A stretch of 64,000 nucleotides of DNA, taken from positions 6,048,805-6,112,804 of the forward strand of contig CM036765.1 in assembly GCA_020796225.1 (NCBI GenBank), in the 5' to 3' direction. Source of the stretch: Arion vulgaris (lineage: Eukaryota; Mollusca; Gastropoda; Stylommatophora; Arionidae). Shown here piece by piece: positions 31,431-41,452 of this stretch. Within the stretch, counting starts at the first letter, position 1. Every line of letters begins with the position of its first letter. The position numbers and the translations under genes are program-made. The notes below the pieces were generated by a model. The model saw only the letters and a list, made by a program, of their open reading frames with translations, was not told the DNA's origin and searched no databases.

Positions 31431-32285
31431 GGATAAAACAACAATCTATAATTTAAACAAGCGACCACTTTCAGCTGACCTCAACCACACTTTTCAAAGT
31501 ATCTTTGCACATTACATTGTTCTCCTTGCAAACCTCTTTAGTATTTCTTATAATATACTTTGTATTTGATGTTAGAAGTATTATCTTTTCGAAACTAACA
31601 TTGACGATCAGTCCTTAGCTTTATTTACGTGTCACTTTAGTACGAAAAGGTTTTTTGGTTCATCTTTGCATGAACTAGGGTTAACTATGAACTTTTTGTT
31701 AAGAATTCTCACACTTAAAAATGTTCCCAAATTTGATAGCCTATTAACTCGCTTGAATTTAACAGTGTCCGTCAGCTTGGATCAAACTAAATTTAGTTTT
31801 CAGAGCTAAGAAAATGGAGACCGTTAAATTTGCAGACTCGTTCTGACATCAAAAGAAAGCTTACGGGAAATCTCATATTAGAGCACGTGCAAGGAACTGC
31901 CATTAAAATAATAACATAGGGTTTTTAACGTTTGCAAGCATTTGAAAATTAACGTGAGGAATTCTATGTAAAGTATCGTATGATGTACTGTGTTAAACAC
32001 GATCCGTCTGGCCTAGTATTGTAGCGATAAGATTTATATCTATGCAGACATTCTTCACTCTTAAGTGTACGAAAATAAACAAATTCGATACCAGGTAGCC
32101 ATTTAACGGAGTTCTTTTCAGCCATGGCTTTGTTGGCACTTGAGTGGCAGTATTGAAAATGTTTTTCGTGTATTTTTTTTTTGTCTATCGTTTTTGTGTT
32201 TGTTTTGTGGCTGTATTTTAAATGGCTTGCTTATGTTTTTTTTGTCTTTCTTCCATTTGTGACTTGATTCGTTATCTTTGAAATT
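31431..32285. other. Unassigned AT-rich sequence
   Basis: About 850 bp with no family, RNA gene or coding signal recognised. Confidence 0.4.
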
Positions 32286-32995
32286 ACAGGCTGTTTTCGG
32301 ACGATTTAACACGACGGTGTGTTGTTTATACCGATGGGTGTGTGTATCGTTGTGAGAAGTCAGGCTGGGGTTTCATGCCTAGCGTGCAGTCAGCGTCGTT
32401 ACAGAGCAAAGCGGGGGCATACATGACACAACTATTTCCAGTATGAGGATGGAGGTGGTGGTTGTTACTGCTGCCCTTACATGGGCTTTTTGGGCTTCGT
32501 TAACTTGAGCTGTTGATGTATCTGAATCTTAGTCAAGGCTTAGGAAGGTTTAGAATGGCAGGTTGGCCCGCCTGTCCAGCGTGTTCGTAGCGCGTTGGAA
32601 GACGGTGTGACAAGCCCTCTGTGAGTGCGGGTTCAATTCCGCGGGCTGATAGAAAAAGCCACAGGTTCTCCAGATTTACGGTGTTCGTGGCACCGAACCG
32701 AAGGATTACGATGTCGATGGCACCGAGCCGAAGAGCTGAAAGCTCAAGTGCTTCTGGATCGGAAAAAAATGGCAGGTTGAGGTGTGAGTTGATGTCTTTA
32801 GAAGTTTCCAGCCTAGAGAAGTTCAAATGGTTCTACTGTCTTGGGCATGCGGGTGTTCGCGGCAATGACAGAGCGGACAGGCTTGCATCAACAGCATGGA
32901 TTGTCGGAAAGTTTAGGATGAATACGAGAAATGTTCTTCGGTATCTTGGCGAATTCTTGTTGGTATGGACTCTAAAATTGATGTAGAATCGCCTA
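32286..32995 (+). pseudogene. LINE-R RNase H domain, split by SINE S5
   Basis: Ribonuclease H-like domain of a non-LTR retrotransposon. VYTDGC with its Asp is at about 32323, a SGWGFMP stretch follows, a RME-type Glu segment is near 32450, then CLGHAGVRGNDRADRL with His and Asp at 32842-32885. A frameshift and a stop lie before the Glu segment, and S5 (32566-32767) interrupts the frame. After the insertion the frame continues LRCELMSLEVSSLEKFKWFY. Relatives: 9590, 43085, 45136. Confidence 0.83.
32566..32767 (+). mobile_element. SINE S5, full-length with perfect target duplication
   Basis: A 202-bp tRNA-headed SINE. GCCCGC at 32566-32571 can pair with GCGGGC at 32641-32646 as an acceptor stem, and GGTTCAATTCC just before it is a B box. 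The longer-than-usual head suggests a class II (Ser/Leu-like) tRNA ancestor. The body has GCACCGAACCGAAGG, and the tail is A-rich. AATGGCAGGTTG flanks it at 32554-32565 and 32768-32779. Confidence 0.92.
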
Positions 32996-32999
32996 TGTA

Positions 33000-33240
33000 G
33001 TGCCGGAGCCCTCTAGGGAAGCAAAGAATAGTACCACTGCGATCTACAAGGCATATCGTAAGAGACGACTGATATGGGCGCCTAGGGAAACTACCCTAGT
33101 ATATAAAATGAGTCGCAGAAATCTTATGTAGGCGCATAACTGACACAGCGTACAATTGCTCTTAAGGTCAGATCACATACAAATCCCCCAGAATTGTTAA
33201 CAAGTGGTGGATATGGAGCGTTCGAAGAAGAAGAAGAAGA
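33000..33240 (+). mobile_element. SINE-like S1 copy
   Basis: GCAAAGAATAGTACCACTGC, the core at 33055, and TATGGAGCGTTCGAAGAAGA followed by a GAA run. The CTAGTATATAA segment replaces the usual CTAGTAAATAA. Confidence 0.85.
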
Positions 33241-33458
33241 AGCAGTACCTTCGTCGACAGGTGTCTTCAATACTGATAATACACAGAGCATTTCAAATAT
33301 TTCAAGATATGTTTCAGCTTTCCTATTGTAATTGGTGGTCTGAAGGCCTTGTAGGTCGCAGTGTTACTATTCTTGTCTTCCCTTCAGGGCTCCCGCAACA
33401 CACGTCCGGCCTGTATTATCAATATTAAAGACACCCTGTCGATGAAGGTACTGCACAT
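33241..33458. repeat. Inverted repeat, 43-bp arms
   Basis: GCAGTACCTTCGTCGACAGG at 33241 is the near-complement of sequence ending in CCTGTCGATGAAGGTACTGC at 33456, and the arms extend to about 33283 and 33416. A minus S1 5' fragment (33340-33412) lies between them, opposite to the S1 copy on the left. Confidence 0.8.
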
Positions 33459-33459
33459 T

Positions 33460-33713
33460 TTATGGATGCAACTGTAGTGTTGTCACCGGGTGTGTGGTCC
33501 TGGAGGCGTCCGAACTACCGGATCAGCACAATATTTCTCGCTTCTGTTAACACAAGCTACATGCAAGCACCCATTCAATTTAATCCGATTATAGGTGGGG
33601 CCAAATTCTGAACCTCTCATGCGTAGTGCGGCTTTATGTTCACTTTTACACCAACACCTAACATAATTTATTTATTCCCAAACATAAAGAGCTACGCCTA
33701 TGTTTGTTTGTGA

Positions 33714-33716
<3 letters not shown>
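33460..33716. other. Unassigned sequence
   Basis: Nothing recognised. Confidence 0.35.

Positions 33717-33780
<64 letters not shown>
33717..33780. repeat. (TA)n microsatellite, 64 bp
   Basis: Uninterrupted alternating TA. The YIYI-type frames it creates are not genes. Confidence 0.97.
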
Positions 33781-33786
<6 letters not shown>

Positions 33787-33834
33787 AAGGAGAGCTTTTT
33801 TATACAACGTGGAATATAGGGTAATACGGTGTTA

Positions 33835-33985
33835 GGCCCGCCCGTATTTTTCGCTGACCATCGACACACGATGGGTAGTGTGGTCAACATAACGTCGGCT
33901 GTCTTTGCTTCCAGTGCTTTTCCTGGTACCCATTTGAGGCTTGGTCGACCTGACAGTCGTTAAGGTCGGAAATGATTCCATGCTC
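33835..33985 (-). mobile_element. SINE S8, copy 2
   Basis: GGTCAACATAACGTCGGCTG and GTGCTTTTCCTGGTACCC correspond to 10962-11010. Confidence 0.55.
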
Positions 33986-34002
33986 ACTGTGTGTATGTAT
34001 AT

Positions 34003-34212
34003 GTTTGTTTGTTTGTTTTCGATACAGAAGCACTTGAGCTGAGAGCTCTTCGGCTCGATGTCATGGACATCGTAACCCTTTGGTTCGACGCCACGAGCAC
34101 CGTAAATCTGGGTAACCTGCAGCTTTTCTGCCAGTCCGCGGAGTTGAACCCGCACATACAGAGAACTTGTTACCCGTAGTCCAACGCGCTACGAACACGC
34201 TGGGCACGCGGG
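34003..34212 (-). mobile_element. SINE S5, minus copy with target duplication
   Basis: The complement of the S5 head (B box GTTCAACTCC, CGTAGCGCGTTGGAC) and body are present, with an AAAC-type tail (GTTTGTTTGTTT on the plus strand). GTGTATGTATAT lies at 33991-34002 and 34213-34224. Confidence 0.88.
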
Positions 34213-34224
34213 GTGTATGTATAT

Positions 34225-35055
34225 ATGATATATACTAGCAGTATTTGAAGATCGGAGGTCGGTGTCTTCCCCATTAAAAACAATACGTTTTTTCTCAATG
34301 CTTTTTGGAAAACTTTGTTGGTTTATCACATAAGATTAAAATGTTCCTCATTCCGGTTGCCAATAAAATCTGATACAACAGAATTCCCGTTCCCGTGAAA
34401 GTTGACAAATAACAATTTGCAAATATAATTTATTCAGTCAGCTCTATCGATGCAAATGATGTTATGTAGTTCTCATAATCAAGTGTGTTAATAAATATTT
34501 AAAAATTTGTTGGCCTTCCCGTGCATTGAACATATTGTTTTCAGGACAGCAGCCGATCATCTTATGCATTCGGTCACAGAATAGACATGTTTAAGTACCA
34601 ATAAATATGTTAGTATTCATGTGACTGATGTGTGTAAGACGTCCACGGAATATAACAACATGACCTCTGTGTATCACGTGACCGGGAACGTCGTGAAAAC
34701 ATTGATAGACATGTTCAGTGATTTCTATACAGAATGACCATGTGCGTTAAGTTGGAATATCGTTATAGAAAGGAATAATTAGTTAAGTTTTATAATGTTT
34801 ACCTCTTCCTATGTATGAAAGATACACTCTTGCCGAATTTAGAGTTCGTTGGATGTCCAGATATCTTTAAACAATTGGGACAGACATACAATTGCATTCA
34901 ACTCATTCTTATGTATATATATTTATGTATATATATAAATATATGATACCATATTACCTACCATGTGCCGTAGTCTGCGACAGTTTGTCTGTCTCATTTG
35001 AATACATACCATGCCTCTATTTAAGTCTTTGAGAAAGTAGCTCAAAATGTGTATG
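34225..35055. other. Unassigned AT-rich sequence
   Basis: About 830 bp without recognised elements; short TA/ATGTATATA patches near 34915-34945. Confidence 0.4.
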
Positions 35056-35059
35056 AACG

Positions 35060-35345
35060 TTTTCTGATCAGACCTGCACACAAAGAAACCTTATCAAAGA
35101 ATAAGACTCCGACAATCAAGGTTCTTCGGGCATACAATGCGAAAAGAAAATTTAGAACATTTGGTGACAACAGGCAAAATTCAGAGAAGGAGAGATCTTG
35201 GAAGACAGAAGGAGAAGATGTTGGATTGCCGAACATCATGGTTCGACACAAGATCGACCTCAGATCTGATTACAAGCACCAAGCAGAGAGAGATTTGTGG
35301 AGAGACATAATCGCCTAAACCAGGCATGGCACTTGACTGATTGAT
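35060..35345 (+). mobile_element. LINE-E 3' end, uninterrupted
   Basis: Parallel to 1765-2295 but with ACAAGATCGAC followed directly by CTCAGATCTG, so it is the empty site for the S3 insertion at 1944. It ends GGCACTTGACTGATTGATT, the ATTG-type tail. Confidence 0.82.
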
Positions 35346-35454
35346 TTGCATTGACTTAGCCGATGATAAAAGTACTTTTTTTTATCTACAAATTACTAAC
35401 TATTCATCAAATTTTGTTAAAAATATAATAAAACTACAACTTTATATATGCATA

Positions 35455-35510
35455 CGTCTCTCTCTTTCTCCCTTTCTCTCTCTCTCTCTCTTTCTCTCTC
35501 TTTCTGTGTT
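35455..35510. repeat. (TC)n-rich microsatellite
   Basis: An interrupted TC/TTTC run directly next to the 3' end of the LINE-A block on the minus strand. Confidence 0.85.
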
Positions 35511-35541
35511 TGCCTGTTTAACCCGGATTGGTATATATGCC

Positions 35542-36381
35542 CTCAACCAACTCATGCCCATTCTTCCTATCTCTAGCTATCTCCTGCAGCTCCGTCCACT
35601 TCTTCTTTATATTGTTGATCTCTGCCTCAACCAACTCATGCCCATTCTTCCTATCTCTAGCTATCTCCTGCAGCTCCGTCCACTTCTTCTTTATATTGTT
35701 GATCTCTGCCTCAACCAACTCATGCCCATTCTTCCTATCTCTAGCTATCTCCTGCAGCTCCGTCCACTTCTTCTTTATATTGTTGATCTCTGCCTCAACC
35801 AACTCATGCCCATTCTTCCTATCTCTAGCTATCTCCTGCAGCTCCGTCCACTTCTTCTTTATATTGTTGATCTCTGCCTCAACCAACTCATGCCCATTCT
35901 TCCTATCTCTAGCTATCTCCTGCAGCTCCGTCCACTTCTTCTTTATATTGTTGATCTCTGCCTCAACCAACTCATGCCCATTCTTCCTATCTCTAGCTAT
36001 CTCCTGCAGCTCCGTCCACTTCTTCTTTATATTGTTGATCTCTGCCTCAACCAACTCATGCCCATTCTTCCTATCTCTAGCTATCTCCTGCAGCTCCGTC
36101 CACTTCTTCTTTATATTGTTGATCTCTGCCTCAACCAACTCATGCCCATTCTTCCTATCTCTAGCTATCTCCTGCAGCTCCGTCCACTTCTTCTTTATAT
36201 TGTTGATCTCTGCCTCAACCAACTCATGCCCATTCTTCCTATCTCTAGCTATCTCCTGCAGCTCCGTCCACTTCTTCTTTATATTGTTGATCTCTGCCTC
36301 AACCAACTCATGCCCATTCTTCCTATCTCTAGCTATCTCCTGCAGCTCCGTCCACTTCTTCTTTATATTGTTGATCTCTGT
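35542..36381 (-). repeat. 84-bp coding-type minisatellite, 10 identical units (array 1)
   Basis: Units start at 35542 and every 84 bp to 36298 and look identical by eye. On the minus strand each unit encodes 28 residues beginning EINNIKKKWTELQEIARD. This matches the LINE-A tail ([18 protein letters not shown] at about 7260). Because 84 is divisible by three and the unit lacks stops in several frames, long open frames arise on both strands: 289 codons on minus, 495 and 301 on plus. The minus frame is the one with homology. The repeat is Lys/Glu-rich, and 28 residues equal four heptads, so a helical product is imaginable. No start signal or expression evidence is seen. Confidence 0.93.
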
Positions 36382-36880
36382 CTCCAAATCCCATTTTCCT
36401 ATGTATCTCCTAGGCTTCCTTTTCTTTATGTGATCTTGTATTCCAAAGGTCCATCTTCTATTCTATATCTCCTGAGCTTCCCCAGTCTTCCTTTCAGCTG
36501 TGTCTTCCTCAACCACTCTGCCAGTTCTTCGAATCTGTCTTCAGTTCTCTCCATCTTCTTCTTATTGTTGATCCTCTCTTCAACCATCTCAGCCCATTTT
36601 TCTATTCTGCACTCTGACAGCTTAGCTATTTCTTTTATATTTTTGTTGATCTCTGCCCCAACGCAGACTCTTGAACATTACTTAAGTATCCTAAATTTCA
36701 GTTCTAGTTTTTTCTTTAGATTTTGTTTCCTCAATAAAGCTCCACTTGCCTTCAGTGTTTTTTTATTTTTGACTCTCTATCTGTCCCACCCTATTTGTCT
36801 CCTGCAGCCCTCCACCGTCTTTGTATGATTCTACCTCCCTTCATGCTATTTCCCACCAGATCTCTGTCGTTTTCTTTATA
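36382..36880 (-). mobile_element. LINE-A 3' body upstream of array 1
   Basis: Minus-strand sequence corresponding to the region before the LINE-A tail, with degenerate array units at about 36500-36660. It parallels 37575-38105 (TAAGTATCCTAAATTT, TCCACTTGCCTTC, TGTCCCACCCTATTTGTCT), which shows that the whole block was duplicated. Confidence 0.78.
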
Positions 36881-36891
36881 TTGATCTCTGC

Positions 36892-37574
36892 CTCAACAAC
36901 TCATGCCCATTCTTCCCATCTCTAGCTATCTCCTGCAGCTTCCTCCAGCTCTTCTTCTTTATATTGTTGATCTCTGCCTCAACCAACTCATGCCCATTCT
37001 TCCTATCTCTAGCTATCTCCTGCAGCTCCTCTCAGCTCTTCTTCTTTATATTGTTGATCTCTGCCTCAACCAACTCATGCCCATTCTTCCTATCTCTAGC
37101 TATCTCCTGCAGCTCCCTCCAGCTCTTCTTCTTTATATTGTTGATCTCTGCCTCAACCAACTCATGCCCATTCTTCCTATCTCTAGCTATCTCCTGCAGC
37201 TCCCTCCAGCTCTTCTTCTTTATATTGTTGATCTCTGCCTCAACCAACTCATGCCCATTCTTCCTATCTCTAGCTATCTCCTGCAGCTCCGTCCACTTCT
37301 TCTTTATATTGTTGATCTCTGCCTCAACCAACTCATGCCCATTCTTCCTATCTCTAGCTATCTCCTGCAGCTCCGTCCACTTCTTCTTTATATTGTTGAT
37401 CTCTGCCTCAACCAACTCATGCCCATTCTTCCTATCTCTAGCTATCTCCTGCAGCTCCGTCCACTTCTTCTTTATATTGTTGATCTCTGCCTCAACCAAC
37501 TCATGCCCATTCTTCCTATCTCTAGCTATCTCCTGCAGCTCCCTCCACTTCTTCTTTATATTGTTGATCTCTGT
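36892..37574 (-). repeat. 84/87-bp coding-type minisatellite, 8 units (array 2)
   Basis: Units start at 36892, 36978, 37065, 37152, 37239, 37323, 37407 and 37491. Those on the left are 86-87 bp, with CTCCAGCTCTTCTTC adding one codon (a KKKSWRELQ version). The last four are 84 bp, and most of them carry the GTCCACTTC form of array 1. Confidence 0.93.
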
Positions 37575-38105
37575 CTCCAAATCTCGTTTTCATGTATTTC
37601 TAGGCTTCCCTTGCTTTCGTAGTCCTTGTGGGTTCCAGAAAAAGGTCCCTCTTGTTATAATCCCCTCTGGTTTCCCCAAAGTGTGTCCTTTCCAGCGCCT
37701 GCGTCTTCTTTAACCACTTGGTTCATTGGAATCTGTCTTGTTCTCTCCATTAGTTCCCCACTTGTGACCCTTTCATACCATCTCAGACTCTCTATTCTGC
37801 GCAGACAGCAGTTGATGAATATTTGCTATTTATACGTTATTTTAGTTGTTCTCTATGTTTCTGATACATACAGCAGGATTGCTTGAACATTGGAGTTAAG
37901 TATCCTAAATTTTGTTCTAGATTTGATTTCTTTAGACTTTCATGTTTCCCTTTGCAATGAAAGCTCCACTTGCCTTCCGTGTTTTTATTTTTGACATCTC
38001 TATCTGTCCCACCCTATTTGTCTACATTGCGGCCCACGTCTGTGTATGATTCTACCTCTTGAGGTGGTATTTCACCCAGGGAGATCGGATTGTCGTTTGC
38101 TGGGT
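37575..38105 (-). mobile_element. LINE-A 3' body upstream of array 2
   Basis: The minus strand reads FFWNPQGLRKQGKPRNT and KRDLETEINNIKKKW into array 2, matching WNPQGKRSR...RRELEADIK of LINE-A. Farther upstream it matches the FYGSETW and KARG regions loosely. Frames are broken. Confidence 0.82.
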
Positions 38106-38139
38106 TAATTATCATTATAAACCAAGCACATGTCTTGCA

Positions 38140-38280
38140 TACAACCACTCTTTTTTATTTGTATGTGATCTGAGCGTAAGAGCACTTGTATATTGTGCCG
38201 GTATTGCGCCTATAAGTAGACCAGCACATCAGATTTCGGCGACGTTTTATTCCCAGGAGTTGCTTCTATAGCGATGAACT
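38140..38280 (-). mobile_element. SINE-like S1 fragment
   Basis: Reverse S1 middle part: TATGTGATCTGAGCGTAAGA, AGTAGACCAGCACATCAGAT. The 5' module is missing. Confidence 0.75.
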
Positions 38281-38465
38281 GTACAGTCCAATACTCGAAC
38301 ACACCAAAAAAGCACAAGATGATGATGATGATTAATATTTCAATTTGTCACTAGTGATTATGAAATGACAAAAAATATTAAATCATGAAACACAAGTTAT
38401 CAATCTTCATTAAAAAGATAAAAAATATCATGTCAACAAAAATATCTTCATCATCTTAAAAATTA
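38281..38465. other. Unassigned, with a short GAT run
   Basis: A GATGATGATGATGATT patch at about 38317 could be a LINE tail, but nothing is recognisable upstream. Confidence 0.35.
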
Positions 38466-38469
38466 CAAA

Positions 38470-38608
38470 AAGGACACTCGCCGGGGCAACGTAGATCCTG
38501 CACTGCAGCTGAGATCTTCCTGGGTAAGAAAGAGATCGGAACACACATGGTTACCCACCGAAGTGCAATGACGATGATCTTATCAACCAATCAATCAATC
38601 AACAAGCT
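38470..38608 (+). mobile_element. SINE S4 3' fragment
   Basis: GAGATCTTCCTGGGTAAGAA, ACACACATGGTTACCCACCG and the CAATCAATCAATC tail match the S4 3' end. Confidence 0.78.
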
Positions 38609-38664
38609 AGCAAAGTTATACTGAATTTTATCAATAATTGGGAAGACTGCAGTAAAACTTAGTA

Positions 38665-38915
38665 AAACTTGCTGTTATCTGCAAAGCATGTCGTAAGAGG
38701 CGTCTAAGGAGGTTTGGCTGAAATCGGATTCATGTGTCCTAAACGTGTAGGTCTATGCGTTTAGGGGCTTACCAAACCAATGTGCAACGTATACACAGAG
38801 TGATTAAAATTGGTTGTAAAGAACGAACGCAAAGAAGAAGACACAATATCGACGTCAGAACTGATTACATGCACCAAGCAGAAAGAGTTGTGTAGAGACG
38901 TGATCGCCTACGTTT
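38665..38915 (+). mobile_element. S3-LINE-E chimera
   Basis: S3 from the core (38690) to its GAAGAAGACAC end, joined at ATATCGACGTCAG to the last LINE-E segment (GATTACATGCACCAAGCAGA, GTGATCGCCTACG). The same junction sequence occurs at 2195-2290. Confidence 0.8.
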
Positions 38916-39136
38916 AAAAACTCCATTGTGATTACACAATGTGTTTGGTACTTGTCATAGAACTGGCACATTAAAAAGTTTATACCACAGAATAACTCAT
39001 ATTTTAAAAATAAGATGTTCAAAGCCGGAATAGTCGCTAACCTTCCTCGGGCCACAGGTTTGAAGAAATTTACTGTTTGATTACGTCCACCTTATTCAGA
39101 AATGAACTGTAGAAATGTGAGTCAAACTTTTGGTTC

Positions 39137-39395
39137 TTCTTCTTCTAACGCTCCTTATCGACCACTTGCTAACCCTCTTTGTGATATGTATGTGATCTGA
39201 GCCTAACAGTGATTGTACATTGTGCCAGCTATGCACCTACAAGTAGGCCATCGCATCAGATTTCTGCGACGATGTTTATTTACTAGTGTAGTTTCCCTAG
39301 GCCCATACCTTAGTCGCCTCTTACGACATGCCTTGTAGCTCGCAGTGTTACTATTCTTTCTTCCCCTTGAGAGTCCGGGCAACGCTCGGGTGAAA
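39137..39395 (-). mobile_element. SINE-like S1, full-length minus copy
   Basis: CTTCTTCTTCTAACGCTCC, the ATGTGATCTGAGCCTAACAG block, the core near 39309 (GTCGCCTCTTACGACATGCC), and an end near CGGGCAACGCTCGGGTGA. Confidence 0.87.
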
Positions 39396-39504
39396 CTTGT
39401 TCAGGGCTTCATAATTAAATGACTCCTTTTTTAAAGAAACAAATCACTACCCAAGTTGTTTACATATGCCTCTGTATATTCTAAGCGTGTCGTCGTGTGG
39501 CGAA

Positions 39505-39670
39505 AGAAAACATTATATATACTCTACCCCAATTTGGACCCTAACGTATCAACTGTAAACTAATGCGACCAATCAAATTCGAGAATCTTCCGTCAATCAC
39601 AACTGGGTTTTCCATACCGCGCGCGCGCTTGCCCTTCATTGCGACACCCATGTTCTATACGTCAGTCCAG
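39505..39670 (+). promoter_or_regulatory. Weak candidate promoter region
   Basis: In an element-poor stretch: TTATATATAC (about 39513), CCAAT (39569-39573), a GCGCGCGCG patch (about 39619-39628) and TACGTCA (39658-39664). No coding exon can be supported downstream; the 67- and 76-codon frames at 39689 and 39951 show no family features. Confidence 0.2.
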
Positions 39671-40230
39671 GCCTAGCCGTTAGAACTGTTGTTCACTACT
39701 TTAAATATTCCATCTTCTTATTACACGAATATTGGAATGGAATCCACAGTTCAACTTAACTCTGCACCAAGAACTTTCCTAGCTCACGTTTACACATTTC
39801 CAAAACTAATTAACTCAAGCTCCATCGTTTTATACAGAGGAGTTTACCTAGATCATGCAAGCGTCTATCACCGTGTTTTCTGTTTGAACTAAGCCGGTGA
39901 AGTTTCTCCTTAATTATTGTTGACATTTCATTTCGGTATTTTCACATGAGTTGGATTTAAACTTTGGAATATGTTTAGATTGGCATTCTTTTCCAGAGCA
40001 CTTACGTTTTCCTAGATCGTACAGAGACCTAGACTCAACACAGACCAGCAATTCTTCAATCCGTGGCTATATTTATTTATCTTTTTATTTCATTCCTCAA
40101 TTGGTGTACAGTTTATTTCTGTGTACCACCGATTCAATCCTTGGATACATTTTATTGAATTTACCTTCGTTATTTTCATGATATTGGATGTTTAAGTTTT
40201 GTTGAAAATTTGTACCAGAAGGAAAAGAAA
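39671..40230. other. Element-poor sequence
   Basis: No repeat recognised. If the region is transcribed, it would lie between the promoter-like signals and the splice-like site at 40231. Confidence 0.3.
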
Positions 40231-40250
40231 TATTTTTTTTCAGGTAAGTA
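40231..40250 (+). promoter_or_regulatory. Recursive-splice-like site 2
   Basis: Eight T residues, then CAG at 40241-40243, directly followed by GTAAGTA. This is a strong acceptor pattern joined to a near-consensus donor with no exon between them. Confidence 0.35.
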
Positions 40251-40769
40251 CAACCTTAGTATGTTGATTTTTCTTGTTTGCAGTATCATTTCATGTTGTT
40301 TTATTTTTTTACTGTTTTCTTTAATTGTTATTTTAACCAGAGCCAACTATAAACTACTATAGCCTGGGCTGTGTTTTAACTCACTAACTTCTTAGTGTCA
40401 CAGTCTGTGCCAGTTTGCCTGTCCAGTTTGACCATGTGCCGCAGACAACGTCATGATTTGTGTCATAGTCAAATTAACAAAAAATAAACATAATGCATTT
40501 TGAGCGTTACCTGTTCTTAATTTATTATTTAACATTCAGTTAGATTTTGATAAATGTTCCGTTTGTTAATTTACAAAATTACATTTTGATTATACAATTC
40601 AATGTTTGAACTTAGAAATGTACTACTTTATGTGTACATACACATGTTGATTGGAATAAAGAGGAAAAATGAATTAGTTTACAGTGTGTTTTTCAAAGCG
40701 TTGGTCAATGTGTTAAATACGTACAATGAGGTAAAGATTGTATCATTTATTGCAATCCATCACCCGTGT
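40251..40769. other. AT-rich, with an RptA head piece
   Basis: CCAGAGCCAACTATAAACT at about 40338 is an isolated RptA start. The rest is unassigned. Confidence 0.45.
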
Positions 40770-40885
40770 GGAGCAAACGAGGGAAGCACAGAACAGTAAT
40801 ACTGCGACCTAGAATGCATGTCGTAAGAAGTGACTGAGGTGGGGGTCTAGGAAAGCTACCCTAGTACATAAAAAGCGTCAACACA
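40770..40885 (+). mobile_element. SINE-like S1 5' fragment
   Basis: AAGCACAGAACAGTAATACT, the core at 40820 and CTAGTACATAAAAAGCGTC; it then breaks off. Confidence 0.8.
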
Positions 40886-40907
40886 AATTATCTCACCCTC
40901 TTCTAAA

Positions 40908-41045
40908 TTACATCTGGGAACATCGCCGGTACTGCAAAGTTTTTGCACCGCCGCTGAGATCTTGCTGTGTAAGAAACAGTTCGAGCACACACGGCTGCTC
41001 ACCGAAGTGCAGTGATGATGATTTTATAAATCAATCAATCGGTCA
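40908..41045 (+). mobile_element. SINE S4 3' fragment
   Basis: CCGCTGAGATCTTGCTGTGT, GAGCACACACGGCTGCTCAC and the CAATCAATCGG tail. Confidence 0.78.
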
Positions 41046-41084
41046 ACGTAAGAGTCAAGTGTACTTATAAATGTATTCAATGAA

Positions 41085-41370
41085 TCTAGGTTCACGATAA
41101 ACATATTTATTACTTGATTCAATCAGACAAGAAAATAGACAAGTATATTTATACATTTGTTCAGTAGGTCAAGGTAACAGACAAGTATGTTTATAAACAT
41201 ATTCAATAGGTCAAGGTAACATACATTTCTGTTTATAAACGTATTCAATAGGTCAAGGTTACAAACAGTTCTGTTTATAAACATATTCAATAGGTCAAGG
41301 TACCAGACATATATGTTTATAAACATATTCAGTAGGTCAAGGTAACAGTCATGTCTGTTTAAAAGCTTTG
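41085..41370. repeat. 42-bp minisatellite
   Basis: About six to seven units of TTTATAAACATATTCAATAG plus GTCAAGGTAACAGACAAGTA. Minus-strand frames such as LDLLNMFIN repeat with it and are not genes. Confidence 0.93.
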
Positions 41371-41452
41371 TCAGTAGGTTATGAGAGGCACTCCTCAGTA
41401 AAGCTACTATTTCTATAATAGCTCGCTGGTTGTGTTCTTATAGAAACGATCG

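Noticed and set aside
35341..36828. 495-codon plus-strand frame, the longest in the window
   Set aside because: It arises because the 84-bp unit lacks stops in several frames; only the minus frame has homology, to LINE-A.
39689..40181. Two frames of 67 and 76 codons in the element-poor stretch
   Set aside because: No domain, no continuity between them and no splice-compatible layout beyond the single site at 40243.
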